A stretch of DNA of 37,969 nt from W0P33-017 sp963640395 (GTDB taxonomy: Bacteria; Bacillota; Clostridia; Lachnospirales; Lachnospiraceae), in assembly GCA_963640395.1 (NCBI GenBank), contig CAVHZH010000009.1:1-37969 (forward strand), read 5' to 3'. Below the pieces are notes generated by a model. It had not been told where the DNA came from and ran no database searches. It worked only from the letters and a program-made list of their open reading frames with translations. Position numbers and translations under genes: made by a program. Below are positions 8,111 through 16,388 of the stretch, piece by piece; position 1 is the first letter of the stretch; every line of letters starts with the position of its first letter.

Positions 8111-9127
8111 TTATGCCTCGCCGCAGCTCATCGCAGCCATTTTCTCCAATACCTGCGCAGCCTTTCCGCTGTCGATCGATTCCTTTGCCTTTTCGATGCC
8201 GTCCTTGATCGAATCCGCCAGTCCGCCGATATAGAGCGTTGCCCCGGCATTGAGCAGTACCACATCACGCTTTGCCCCGCGCTCGCTGCCGTTTAGGATC
8301 GCGCGTGTGATCTGTGCATTTTCCGCACCCTCGCCGCCGCGCAGGTCATCGAGCGTGCAGCGCGTCAGTCCTACCTCCTCGGGCTTCAGTTCAAATACCG
8401 TTACTTCTCCGTCCTTGATCTCTGCGACTGTCGTTATGCCCGCAAGGTTGAACTCGTCAATATGGTTGTCCCCGCTCACGACAAACCCGCGCTCCACGCC
8501 GAGCTGTGCCATAACCTTTGCAATCGTCTCCGCCATTGTGGGATCATACACACCGACGACCATTTTTTTCGCTCTGGAAGGATTTGACAACGGTCCTAAA
8601 ATATTGAACACGGTACGGATGCCGAGCGCTTTCCGCACGGGTCCGACATATTTCATGCAGGGGTTAAAATGCGGAGCCATCATAAATCCAACGCCTGCCT
8701 CCTCCACACATTTCTGTACAACGTCCGGGTCTGCCCCGATATTGACTCCGAGTGCCTCGAGAACATCCGCAGCACCGGATTTGCTCGAAATCGAGCGGTT
8801 GCCGTGCTTTGCCACCGGAAGTCCGGCTCCCGCTGCCACAAATGCGGAGGTCGTGGAAATATTAAAGGAATAGGTGCAGTCCCCGCCCGTTCCGACCAGA
8901 TCCACATAGTTGTCACACTTCGGCGAGATCGTGTTTGCCTTGCTGCGCAGTACCGATGCAAAGCCCAAAATCTCATCGACCGTTTCTCCCTTCATCCGGA
9001 GCGCGGTCAAAAGCCCCGCGATCTCGATCTCGCTCGCCTGCCCGCTCAGAATGAGCTCTGCGACGCGCGTTGCTTCCTCTCTAGTCAAATTTTTTCCGTC
9101 TACTACTGCTGCGATTGCTGTTTTCAT
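8111..9127 (-). CDS. trpD: Anthranilate phosphoribosyltransferase
   Basis: Transfers phosphoribose from PRPP to anthranilate, second step of tryptophan synthesis. 338 residues, normal length for the monofunctional enzyme. The PRPP-binding VGTGGDCTYSFNIST lies near residue 79, KHGNRSISSKSGAADVLEALG near 107 and the substrate-side HFNPCMKYVGPVRKALGIRTVFN near 155. ATG at 9127 is supported by GGGAGGAAACGGAC before it; the open frame upstream runs into a repeat element and is not coding. Here it is the last gene of the operon, after trpA and behind a 129-bp repeat, whereas Firmicutes operons usually place it between trpE/G and trpC. Confidence 0.96.
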   Translation of the reverse strand: MKTAIAAVVDGKNLTREEATRVAELILSGQASEIEIAGLLTALRMKGETVDEILGFASVLRSKANTISPKCDNYVDLVGTGGDCTYSFNISTTSAFVAAGAGLPVAKHGNRSISSKSGAADVLEALGVNIGADPDVVQKCVEEAGVGFMMAPHFNPCMKYVGPVRKALGIRTVFNILGPLSNPSRAKKMVVGVYDPTMAETIAKVMAQLGVERGFVVSGDNHIDEFNLAGITTVAEIKDGEVTVFELKPEEVGLTRCTLDDLRGGEGAENAQITRAILNGSERGAKRDVVLLNAGATLYIGGLADSIKDGIEKAKESIDSGKAAQVLEKMAAMSCGEA

Positions 9128-9162
9128 GTCCGTTTCCTCCCTGTCTGTATTAAAACCTATGT

Positions 9163-9291
9163 AGCTGTTCAGTACCCTCACAGTTACAAATGCAAAATCC
9201 ATGAGAATCGGCTACGCCGATGGGATTTTGCACCCCTGAATCATGTTCATACACCCTCAGCAGTGAGTGCTTCGGGCTGTCCTGAACAGTT
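9163..9291. repeat. 129-bp GTTCAG-type hairpin element (copy A)
   Basis: Begins AGCTGTTCAG and ends CTGAACAGTT (10-bp terminal inverted repeat, one mismatch). Inside, TGCAAAATCC pairs with GGATTTTGCA around ATCGGC-TAC-GCCGAT. About 117 of 129 bases match the copy at 12035-12163 in the same orientation. It has no coding potential and fills the trpA-trpD gap. Confidence 0.85.
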
Positions 9292-9303
9292 ACAAACCGA
9301 TAT

Positions 9304-10104
9304 TTATAATGCCTTCAATTCCTGTTTAAATGTGCTGCAATACTCCGCTGCTGCCTCCGGCGCGAAATCATGCTCCCGCAGCAGCTTAATAAAATGCGAT
9401 CCGACGATCGCGCCGTCGATCGATTCCTTCATCGGTGCGATATCCGCCGCCTGTGTGATACCAAATCCCATCATGACCGGGATGCTGCTCTGGCGCTTTA
9501 CATCTGCCAGATAATCGACGATCCTGCGATGGAAGGCTCCCGACTGTCCGGTCACGCCCATTGATGATACACAGTAGACAAATCCGCGCGCGCCGTCGAG
9601 AATCTGCGGAATGCGTCCCGCCGATACGGGGCTGACCAGCTGGATCAGGATCGTTTCATCCTGCCCCTCAAGACACGCCGCAAGTTCCCCCTGCTCCTCC
9701 GGCGGCAGATCGGGGATGATCAGTCCATCCACGCCCGCCGTGCGGCATTTTTCCACAAATGCCTGTACCCCATAATGACAGATGGTATTGTAATAGAGCA
9801 TAAATACAAACGGCAGCTCACAGCCGTCCGCGCGTAGCTGTTCAACCGCAGTAAAGCATTTTTTTATATTTGTGCCCCCTAAGATCGACTCATAGCTCGC
9901 CTGCTGGATGACCGGTCCGTCCGCGATCGGATCGGAAAACGGTACGCCGATCTCTACGATATCAGTCCCCGCAGCCTCCTGTGCCCGGATGATCGCTTTT
10001 GTCTGCTCCATGTCCGGCAGTCCCGCTGTCAGATAGGTAATAAATGCCTTTTCATTTTTCTCCTTTAACTGTGACAGTTTTTCTTCTATTCTATTTTTAC
10101 TCAT
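9304..10104 (-). CDS. trpA: Tryptophan synthase alpha chain
   Basis: Cleaves indole-3-glycerol phosphate and passes indole to the TrpB subunit. 266 residues, typical. FITYLTAGLPD near residue 21 opens the barrel; catalytic Glu51 (DIVEIGVPFSDP) and Asp62 (ADGPVIQ) are present, as is the C-terminal phosphate loop GFGITQAAD and GAIVGSHFIK. ATG at 10104 chosen because the protein aligns from MSKNRIEEKL and the ATG follows GAGGTGAA; the longer open frame overlaps trpB and is unlikely. Starts 44 bases after trpB. Confidence 0.96.
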   Translation of the reverse strand: MSKNRIEEKLSQLKEKNEKAFITYLTAGLPDMEQTKAIIRAQEAAGTDIVEIGVPFSDPIADGPVIQQASYESILGGTNIKKCFTAVEQLRADGCELPFVFMLYYNTICHYGVQAFVEKCRTAGVDGLIIPDLPPEEQGELAACLEGQDETILIQLVSPVSAGRIPQILDGARGFVYCVSSMGVTGQSGAFHRRIVDYLADVKRQSSIPVMMGFGITQAADIAPMKESIDGAIVGSHFIKLLREHDFAPEAAAEYCSTFKQELKAL

Positions 10105-10148
10105 TGTATTCACCTCACGCCTTTTCCAAAAAATTAGGGTCTGGGATT

Positions 10149-11339
10149 TTAATTCAGATATCCCTTTCCTGCCAGATAGTCGGAAATCGTATTCACATCC
10201 TTGTCGCCGCGTCCGGACAGACATACGATCATGCTCTGATCCGGTGTCATTTCCTGTGCCAGCTTGCACGCATAAGCAACTGCGTGTGCACTCTCGATCG
10301 CCGGAATGATACCCTCGAGTTTACATAATTCCAGCAGTGCGGTCATCGCCTCCTCATCGGTGATCGATACATAGGTAGCTCTGCCGCTGTCACGCAGATA
10401 TGCGTGCTCCGGTCCGACACCCGGATAATCGAGTCCTGCAGAGATCGAATGTGCCAGTTGTACGTTTCCATCGTCATCCTGTAATAAATAAGATTTCATG
10501 CCGTGCAGCACGCCGGGCTTCCCGAGTGCCATCGCACTCGCATGCTTTCCGGTCTCGATCCCAAGTCCTGCTGCCTCCACGCCGACCAGCTTTACATCCT
10601 TTTCATCAATAAAATCCGCAAACATGCCGATCGAATTTGAGCCGCCGCCGACACATGCCATGACGACATCCGGCAGACCACCCTCCTGCGCCGCAAACTG
10701 GCGCTTTGCCTCCCTGCTGATACAGCTCTGGAACTCCTTGACCATCTTCGGATACGGATACGGTCCGACCGCGGAGCCTATGATATAAAAGGTATCCTCT
10801 GCGGTTTTCGCCCATGTACGGATTGCCTCGTTAGTCGCATCCTTTAGCGTATTGCTGCCAGAGTGCACCGGAACGACGGTCGCCCCGAGCATCTCCATAC
10901 GCATCACGTTCAGTTTCTGGCGCTCGATATCCTCTGCACCCATATAGACTGTACATTCCATATCAAATAACGCTGCGCCTGTAGCAGTCGCCACGCCGTG
11001 CTGCCCGGCTCCGGTCTCTGCGATGACCTTTGTCTTTCCCATGCGCTTTGCGAGCAGAATCTGTCCGAGCACATTGTTGATCTTGTGTGCGCCGGTATGG
11101 TTCAGATCCTCCCGCTTGAGATAGATCTTGGTGCCATACTTTTCAGACAGACGCTTTGCAAGATACAGCGGTGTCTCGCGACCGACATACTGCTTCAGAT
11201 AATAATGATATTCCTTTAAAAATTCCGGATCGTGGATCGCCTCCTCAAATGCCGCGTCCACCTCTGCCAGTGTATTCATCAGCGACTCAGCTACGAACTG
11301 ACCGCCGTATGCTCCGTAATATGCTTTTTCATTCTTCAT
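10149..11339 (-). CDS. trpB: Tryptophan synthase beta chain
   Basis: PLP enzyme joining indole and serine to tryptophan; forms the alpha2beta2 complex with TrpA. 396 residues, standard TrpB1 form. PLP lysine is Lys86 in EDLNHTGAHKINN, the phosphate loop is ACVGGGSNSIGMF, and GLDYPGVGPEHAYL is present. Its ATG overlaps the trpF stop by four bases (ATGA), so translation is probably coupled. Confidence 0.97.
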   Translation of the reverse strand: MKNEKAYYGAYGGQFVAESLMNTLAEVDAAFEEAIHDPEFLKEYHYYLKQYVGRETPLYLAKRLSEKYGTKIYLKREDLNHTGAHKINNVLGQILLAKRMGKTKVIAETGAGQHGVATATGAALFDMECTVYMGAEDIERQKLNVMRMEMLGATVVPVHSGSNTLKDATNEAIRTWAKTAEDTFYIIGSAVGPYPYPKMVKEFQSCISREAKRQFAAQEGGLPDVVMACVGGGSNSIGMFADFIDEKDVKLVGVEAAGLGIETGKHASAMALGKPGVLHGMKSYLLQDDDGNVQLAHSISAGLDYPGVGPEHAYLRDSGRATYVSITDEEAMTALLELCKLEGIIPAIESAHAVAYACKLAQEMTPDQSMIVCLSGRGDKDVNTISDYLAGKGYLN

Positions 11340-12016
11340 GATTTTCCTCTCACCTTTCCGATAAATCCTTTGATTCGTTCTTCGTCCTTGCCACCGCCGT
11401 AGTCCCGCTCCACGCCGGAGCTGACATCTACGATATCCGGCTGGAATAACGCGATTCCTTCCGCCACATTTTCCTCGTTCAGACCACCAGCCAGCACCAG
11501 CTTTTTTGTCCCGAACAGTGTCCGGATCTGCGCCGCGCTCTGCGTGGTCCAGTCAAACGTCTGCCCGCCTCCGTAGGAGATTCCGTCGAGCACATATGCC
11601 CCGATCCGTTCCTCCTCCAGCCGTGCGCGTTCTTCCTGCTCCTCCTGCGGCACATCCGTCTGCTCTTTTGCGTCTGCCAGCGTCTGGATGTTATACGCCC
11701 GCCAGATGGGTAGCCTGCATTCCCGCAGAACCTCCAGCGATAAATTGCCATGCACCTGTAAAATATCAAAGCCGCCGATCTCGATCATCCGCAGCTGCTG
11801 TGGTGTGGGATCCACAGTGACTGCCACCGTCTGTATGCCCGGATACAGACTGCGCCGGATCATCGCCGCATCGCTGACCGTTACATATCTGCGGCTTTTT
11901 TCATAAAACACAAAGCCCGCATAATCTGCCCGTGCTTCATTCAGGTACTCCGCCTCCTGCCTCGTCTTGATCCCGCAGATCTTGATTTCCGGAATCTGTT
12001 GTATGTCCTGTTCCAT
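11336..12016 (-). CDS. trpF: Phosphoribosylanthranilate isomerase
   Basis: Isomerises phosphoribosylanthranilate, third step of the pathway. 226 residues, slightly longer than the usual 200-210 because of a Glu/Arg-rich insertion near residues 121-136 before the catalytic-Asp strand (GAYVLDGISYGGGQTFDW). The catalytic Cys is in the N-terminal KICGIKT. The end of the barrel, LVLAGGLNEENVAEGI and DVSSGVE, is intact. AGGAGG before ATG 12016. It is separated from trpC by a repeat element but overlaps trpB by four bases. Confidence 0.95.
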   Translation of the reverse strand: MEQDIQQIPEIKICGIKTRQEAEYLNEARADYAGFVFYEKSRRYVTVSDAAMIRRSLYPGIQTVAVTVDPTPQQLRMIEIGGFDILQVHGNLSLEVLRECRLPIWRAYNIQTLADAKEQTDVPQEEQEERARLEEERIGAYVLDGISYGGGQTFDWTTQSAAQIRTLFGTKKLVLAGGLNEENVAEGIALFQPDIVDVSSGVERDYGGGKDEERIKGFIGKVRGKS

Positions 12017-12034
12017 CCGTCCTGCCTCCTACGT

Positions 12035-12163
12035 AACTGTTCAGTTCCTTCACAGTTACGAGTGCAAAATCCATGAAAATCGGCTGCGCCGATGGGATTT
12101 TGCACACCTGAATCATGTTCTTACGCCCTCAGCAGCAAGTGCTTCGGGCTGTCCTGAACAGTT
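12035..12163. repeat. 129-bp GTTCAG-type hairpin element (copy B)
   Basis: Perfect 10-bp terminal inverted repeat AACTGTTCAG...CTGAACAGTT; CGTAACTG/CAGTTACG forms a second hairpin at its left end and the central TGCAAAATCC/GGATTTTGCA stem is conserved with copy A. Occupies almost the whole trpC-trpF gap, same orientation and length as copy A. Confidence 0.87.
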
Positions 12164-12169
12164 TCCTTC

Positions 12170-12943
12170 CTACAATGATTTCCAGTGTGCCGCGAGCTGC
12201 CGCGGGTCGTCTGCCTCCATCAGCGCGCGCCCGATCAAAAACGCATCCACGCACTGTCTCTTTAACAGGCGGATATCATCATCCGTGAGGATGCCGCTCT
12301 CTGCGACAAAGCATTTTTCCGGCGACACCATCGGCCGCAGGCGCACCGTATTGTCAAGCGAGATGGTAAAATCCTTTAAATTGCGGTTGTTCACACCGAT
12401 GATTTTTGCGTCCAGCTTTAATGCGCGCTCCATCTCCGCCTCATCGTGTGTCTCGACCAGCGCATCCATGCCCAGTTCGTATGCAAGTGCATAAAAATCC
12501 CGTATCTGCGCATCATCGAGAATCGCCGCGATCAAAAGAATGGCATCCGCCCCGACCGCCTTTGCCTCATAGAACTGATATTCATCGATCATGAAGTCCT
12601 TACGGATCATCGGAAGGGCTGTCCTTGTGCGGATATATGCAAAATCATCAACACTGCCGTGAAAATGATCCTGTTCGGTCAGACACGAGATCGCATCCAC
12701 CGATGCACTATAATCTGCGATGCGTGTATCTAAGGAAACCTTGCTCGTGATCGCCCCGAGACTCGGCGATGCCTTTTTAAACTCGCCGATGATTGAAATC
12801 CCATCGCGTTTCAGGTGGTTGAAAAAGCTGCATTCGCCCGGTTTTGCCTCCTCCGCACGCCTGCGCATCGCCGCCGGATCGATCTGTTTTTTCTGCTCCT
12901 CTAAGCGTATTTTTTTATCTGCTACAATCTCATCCAGAATCAT
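12170..12943 (-). CDS. trpC: Indole-3-glycerol-phosphate synthase
   Basis: Ring closure of carboxyphenylaminodeoxyribulose phosphate to indole-3-glycerol phosphate. 257 residues. The first catalytic lysine is in IIGEFKKASPSLG; IRKDFMIDEYQFYEAKAVGADAILLI, NNRNLKDFTI and AESGILTDDDI follow as expected of the family. Starts one base after the trpG stop; ends 6 bases before the repeat element. Confidence 0.96.
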   Translation of the reverse strand: MILDEIVADKKIRLEEQKKQIDPAAMRRRAEEAKPGECSFFNHLKRDGISIIGEFKKASPSLGAITSKVSLDTRIADYSASVDAISCLTEQDHFHGSVDDFAYIRTRTALPMIRKDFMIDEYQFYEAKAVGADAILLIAAILDDAQIRDFYALAYELGMDALVETHDEAEMERALKLDAKIIGVNNRNLKDFTISLDNTVRLRPMVSPEKCFVAESGILTDDDIRLLKRQCVDAFLIGRALMEADDPRQLAAHWKSL

Positions 12944-12944
12944 A

Positions 12945-13514
12945 TCAAATCACTCCGTTCACAAAATTTTCTATCATCCGTTTGCCATGCTCCGTATAGA
13001 TCGATTCGGGGTGGAACTGCAAGCCCACGACCGAATAATCCTTGTGGCGCATCGCCATGATCTCGCCGTCTGCCGTGCGTGCCAGCACCTTCAAACACCC
13101 CGGCAGATCCCCGGACTGTACCGCCAGCGAATGGTATCTGGCTACCTTGATCGGCGTATCGATACCGGTAAAAATACTCGTTTTGTCATGCTCGATCAGC
13201 GACTGCTTGCCATGGAACAGCTCCTTTGCGTAGGATACCGTCCCGCCTAACGCCTGCCCGATGCACTGATGTCCGAGGCAGATACCGAGGATTGGCAGCT
13301 TGTCGTAAAAGTTCCGGACAACCTCCATGCAGATGCCCGCCTCATCCGGATTTTTCGGTCCGGGTGATAACACGATGCCGTCCGGCTTCATCTGGCGAAT
13401 CTCCTCAACCGTAATTTTGTCATTGCGCACGACCCGGACATCATCGGAAAAAATCCCGAGATACTGATACAGGTTGTAAGTAAATGAATCGTAGTTATCT
13501 ATCAGCAAAATCAT
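12945..13514 (-). CDS. trpG: Anthranilate synthase glutamine amidotransferase subunit
   Basis: Supplies ammonia from glutamine to TrpE. 189 residues, class I amidotransferase. Catalytic triad Cys79 (LGICLGHQ), His168 and Glu170 (QFHPES). In some Firmicutes the same subunit serves PabB in folate synthesis. ATG 13514 overlaps the trpE stop (ATGA), with GAGGAGG upstream; the alternative longer frame runs inside trpE. Confidence 0.95.
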   Translation of the reverse strand: MILLIDNYDSFTYNLYQYLGIFSDDVRVVRNDKITVEEIRQMKPDGIVLSPGPKNPDEAGICMEVVRNFYDKLPILGICLGHQCIGQALGGTVSYAKELFHGKQSLIEHDKTSIFTGIDTPIKVARYHSLAVQSGDLPGCLKVLARTADGEIMAMRHKDYSVVGLQFHPESIYTEHGKRMIENFVNGVI

Positions 13515-14926
13515 AAGTTTTCCTCCTCTACCAGTGTCTTTGCGAGTGCCATTACCTTGTTGCAGCATTCCTTATATTCGTTTTCCGGGACGGAATCTGC
13601 GACAATGCCTGCCCCTGCCTGCAGATACACCCGGTTTCCTTTTTTGACCATCGTGCGGATCGTGATACAAAAATCCATATTTCCGCCAAAATCAATATAT
13701 CCGGTTGCTCCGCCGTAGAGTCCCCTGCGCTCATTTTCGAGCTCATCGATGATCTCCATCGCACGGATTTTCGGTGCTCCACTGAGCGTGCCTGCCGGTA
13801 GGAAGCTCGATACGAGATCTAACGGATGGAACGCGCCTTTTTTTCTGCCCTCTACCATCGATACGATATGCATCACATGGGAATAATTCCGGACCTCCAT
13901 AAACCGTGTCACCTTGACCGTACCGAATTCGCTGATCCGTCCCATATCGTTCCGCGCCAGATCGACGAGCATCACGTGCTCCGCACGCTCCTTATCATCT
14001 TGTAACAGCTCATCCTTGAGCAGTGCATCCTCCTGTGCATCCGCGCCTCTCGGCCGTGTGCCTGCGATCGGACAGGTGTACACATGATCGCCCTGCTGCT
14101 TGACGATCATTTCCGGCGAGCTGCCGATCACCTCAAACGTTCCATAATTAAAATAGTACAGATACGGCGAGGGGTTCAGCTCCCTCAGCTCCTTGTACAG
14201 CTCAAAGCCCTCCTGACCGGTCTCGATCGTCCAGCGCTGGGAAAGCACGGTCTGGAACACATGACCTTCACGGATGTAATGCTTGATCCGCTCGACCTTT
14301 TCGCTGTATGCTTCGAGTGTATCGGACTGTGCGACGATCTTTCCGTCGTGGCAGAAGTTTTTTCTGATGGGCTCGTTTCCGGCGCTGCGGCAGATCTTTA
14401 TCATTTCCTCGATCTGACCCTGTGCCTGCTGCTGTCCGTCAGCGTCATCCGCTGCCAGCACGATCGCCGTCAGCGTCTCGGCAACATGATCGACGAGCAC
14501 AAACCGCGTCATCAACATCATCTGGATGGTCTCGATGCCGATCGTGTCCGGGTTCGCATCCGGCAGCTGCTCCGTATATCTGACAAAATCATAGCCGAGA
14601 TTGCCGACAAGCCCTCCGGTAAAGGCGAGCTCGTTGTGATCCTTGCGGATCTCAAAGCTGCTGTAATATTCCTTTAACAGCTCACACGGATTGCCGGGAA
14701 ATACCTTTCTCGTGCCATCCGCACAAGTGATCACGAGCGACTGCCCCTCCGATGTGATGATCTCATCCGGTTTCGGTCCGAAAAACGTGTACCGGTCATA
14801 GTCCTTGTCGTAGGATTCCAGCAAGAAACCTTTTTTTGTGCCGACCAGTTTTTCATACATATTGATCGGGGTCTCGTTGACGATGCTTACCGTCTTTTTA
14901 TACAGCCGTAAAATCCGCTTTTCCAT
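13511..14926 (-). CDS. trpE: Anthranilate synthase component I
   Basis: Converts chorismate to anthranilate, the committed step. 471 residues with the chorismate-binding core (PSPYLYYFNYGTFEVIGSSPE, IAGTRPRG, LVDLARNDMGR, GTLSGAPKIRAMEIID). The N-terminal tryptophan-binding motif is modified: LLES at 35-38 is followed eight residues later by RYTF, not the usual ten-residue spacing and RYSF, so feedback sensitivity may differ. ATG at 14926 with AAAGGAG eight bases upstream. First gene of the seven-gene trp operon; lies downstream of a T-box and of a hairpin-rich leader segment. Confidence 0.96.
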   Translation of the reverse strand: MEKRILRLYKKTVSIVNETPINMYEKLVGTKKGFLLESYDKDYDRYTFFGPKPDEIITSEGQSLVITCADGTRKVFPGNPCELLKEYYSSFEIRKDHNELAFTGGLVGNLGYDFVRYTEQLPDANPDTIGIETIQMMLMTRFVLVDHVAETLTAIVLAADDADGQQQAQGQIEEMIKICRSAGNEPIRKNFCHDGKIVAQSDTLEAYSEKVERIKHYIREGHVFQTVLSQRWTIETGQEGFELYKELRELNPSPYLYYFNYGTFEVIGSSPEMIVKQQGDHVYTCPIAGTRPRGADAQEDALLKDELLQDDKERAEHVMLVDLARNDMGRISEFGTVKVTRFMEVRNYSHVMHIVSMVEGRKKGAFHPLDLVSSFLPAGTLSGAPKIRAMEIIDELENERRGLYGGATGYIDFGGNMDFCITIRTMVKKGNRVYLQAGAGIVADSVPENEYKECCNKVMALAKTLVEEENL

Positions 14927-14987
14927 ATTTTATATGCTCCTTTCAAAATTAAATTTCGTAATCGCGACAGGATAAACTGCACATATA

Positions 14988-15167
14988 AAAGAGTCGCTCG
15001 CGACTCTTTCGCGCCCGAGCGGTATGCGAAGCATACACTTCAACTCCGCGAGGGAGCATGAAGTCCAGTGGACTTCAGATCTGCTCCGACCGAAGTGCTA
15101 ACGTAGAAGCGCATCCTCGCGGAGCGTTTTTGTGTAACGGGAAATTCATCGGAATTTCCTATTACAA
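14988..15167 (-). repeat. Hairpin-rich leader segment between T-box and trpE
   Basis: Five nested or neighbouring hairpins without coding sequence: AAAGAGTCG/CGACTCTTT (14988-15009), GTATGC/GCATAC (15022-15036), CTCCGCGAGG/CCTCGCGGAG (15044-15053 with 15115-15124) enclosing TGAAGTCC/GGACTTCA (15059-15077), and GGAAATTC/GAATTTCC (15140-15159) inside TGTAA/TTACA. It resembles an inserted palindromic repeat unit rather than part of a standard T-box; origin is inferred. Confidence 0.55.
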
Positions 15168-15202
15168 AAAAATCCCTGACGCAGATTTTCTACGTCAGGG
15201 AC
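15165..15202 (-). terminator. T-box regulated terminator
   Basis: On the minus strand TCCCTGACGTAGA pairs with TCTGCGTCAGGGA across AAA and is followed by seven T. It follows the T-box sequence and would stop transcription before trpE when tRNA-Trp is charged. Confidence 0.85.
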
Positions 15203-15500
15203 GATCAACTTACCGTGGTGCCACCCTGTTTCAAAAGACTCATGACAGTTTTAAAAAAGAAAAAGCTGATATTCCAATCGGAATATCAGCCACCAATTCA
15301 TTCGTCTTTTCTCTACCGATACGAGGAGAAACCTCCTGATATCTACCCTCTGTAACGTGAGGACACGGCATCCGCTACTGACCTTCGCTGACTTTGATGT
15401 CACCTAGTCTTTCACTTTGCATCTCACAAATCCATTCCCGAAAAACTATCCCGCCGTTTCTCACCATCCCGGCTCTCTGTACAGAATCGAATCACGGTAC
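15203..15500 (-). promoter_or_regulatory. T-box leader (tRNA-Trp responsive)
   Basis: The conserved T-box motif AGGGTGGCACCACGG is at about 15213-15227 on the minus strand, directly before the terminator. Upstream lie AGAGAGCCGGGATGGTGAG (stem I distal region, about 15460-15480) and GAATGGAT around 15430-15437, in which TGG (15432-15434) is the expected specifier for tryptophan. Uncharged tRNA-Trp would favour the antiterminator and trp expression. Motifs and position are seen; the specifier is inferred. Confidence 0.9.
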
Positions 15501-15542
15501 TCCTTTTGGTCATCGATTTTGGCTTTGTTTTTAACTACGTTT

Positions 15543-15571
15543 AGGTTACTACTACGTTTCTGATTTGTCAA
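15543..15571 (-). promoter_or_regulatory. Promoter of the trp operon
   Basis: Perfect TTGACA (15566-15571, minus), 17-base spacer, weak -10 TAACCT (15543-15548). Places transcription start near 15536, just before the T-box stem I. Confidence 0.5.
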
Positions 15572-15588
15572 TGATAAATTTAAAAAAT

Positions 15589-16029
15589 CTATGTATTCTC
15601 CGGTCTGCTCACAATGATCGGGCGGCAGTTGCACAGTGCCAGCAAAAGTGATACAACCACGACCGATGTCCGGTTCGCCACCACATCCGTCATATGTGCA
15701 TCCACAACAAACAGCCCGACCGATGTTGCAAACGTCGCAAGTATAATATATAGGATAACTGCCTGCCATTTGGGGATGAGTCTCTTATCGTAGCATAGAA
15801 TCTTTGGGATCGCCTCCGCCGCCAGACTGATCGGCCATGAAATAACCGCTCCCAATATAAAAAAGATCATCACGCTGCGCATGGAACGGTAAGTAAAGCC
15901 AAACATGCGCATGATCTCACCGCCAAACACACACAGCAGGGCGATAAAACCGATAAACAATACAACTGCCACGAGAAACGTGATCAGACTGTTCATAAAA
16001 TCCTTCCGTATCCGTTGATTTCCGTGCAT
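15589..16029 (-). CDS. Small four-helix membrane protein, YrvL-like
   Basis: 146-residue protein with four hydrophobic segments (about 13-35, 51-73, 87-107, 118-135). The stretch with ILGAVISWPISLAAEAIPK followed by an aromatic helix and VVDAHMTDV recalls the YrvL regulatory family of Bacillus (YrvL acts with sigma-I regulation), but I rely on a remembered pattern and similarity is modest. ATG has GAGGAG eight bases upstream. It is upstream of the trp leader on the same strand, separated by the trp promoter. Role unknown. Confidence 0.55.
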   Translation of the reverse strand: MHGNQRIRKDFMNSLITFLVAVVLFIGFIALLCVFGGEIMRMFGFTYRSMRSVMIFFILGAVISWPISLAAEAIPKILCYDKRLIPKWQAVILYIILATFATSVGLFVVDAHMTDVVANRTSVVVVSLLLALCNCRPIIVSRPENT

Positions 16030-16058
16030 TTCTTAACTCCTCAGGGCTATAGTAATAT

Positions 16059-16132
16059 TAGGCGCTTGTGAAACTATTTTTCTATGTATTGGCTGGCGAC
16101 AAAACATAATAAAACAGTTTCGCAAACACCTA
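16059..16132. repeat. 74-bp palindromic element (TAGG type)
   Basis: Ends are 22-bp inverted repeats matching at 18 positions (TAGGCGCTTGTGAAACTATT against the reverse of the right arm), with TTGGCTGG in the centre. A related partial copy lies at 81-118. It sits just upstream of the YrvL-like gene and may overlap its promoter. Confidence 0.65.
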
Positions 16133-16201
16133 TTTACAGCTTATTGTAGCATATTTTTACTTTTTTTCAAACGGATTTTCTGCCCTTGCCCGCAATCGTC
16201 C

Positions 16202-16230
16202 TTGTCAGCGTTCCCTGTCCGTGCTATACT
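16202..16230 (+). promoter_or_regulatory. Promoter of the uracil permease gene
   Basis: TTGTCA (16202-16207), 17-base spacer, extended -10 TGCTATACT (TATACT 16225-16230). Predicts a ~190-base leader that contains the hairpin element at 16251-16388. Confidence 0.65.
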
Positions 16231-16250
16231 CATGAAGATACTTATTTTGC

Positions 16251-16388
16251 AATTGTTCAGAGCCAAGCAAAATTTCATAAATCAGACGTGAAATGCTTGC
16301 ATTTCTAAGGCTGATTTTGAAAATTTATTTGGCGGATACGCCACACCTCCAAAATGCGAGGCATTTTGGAGGCTGGTTCTGAACAGTT
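16251..16388. repeat. 138-bp GTTCAG-type multi-hairpin element (family D)
   Basis: Bounded by AATTGTTCAGA and TCTGAACAGTT (10 of 11 pair). Inside are three stems: AAATCAG..CTGATTT enclosing GAAATGC-TT-GCATTTC, then GGCG-GATA-CGCC, then CCTCCAAAATGC-GAG-GCATTTTGGAGG. It lies in the predicted leader of the uracil permease gene. No similarity inside to the 129-bp family; only the ends are shared. Confidence 0.75.

Noticed and set aside
9163..12163. CRISPR-like array from repeated units
   Set aside because: Only two long copies 2.9 kb apart, with no regular spacers and no cas genes.
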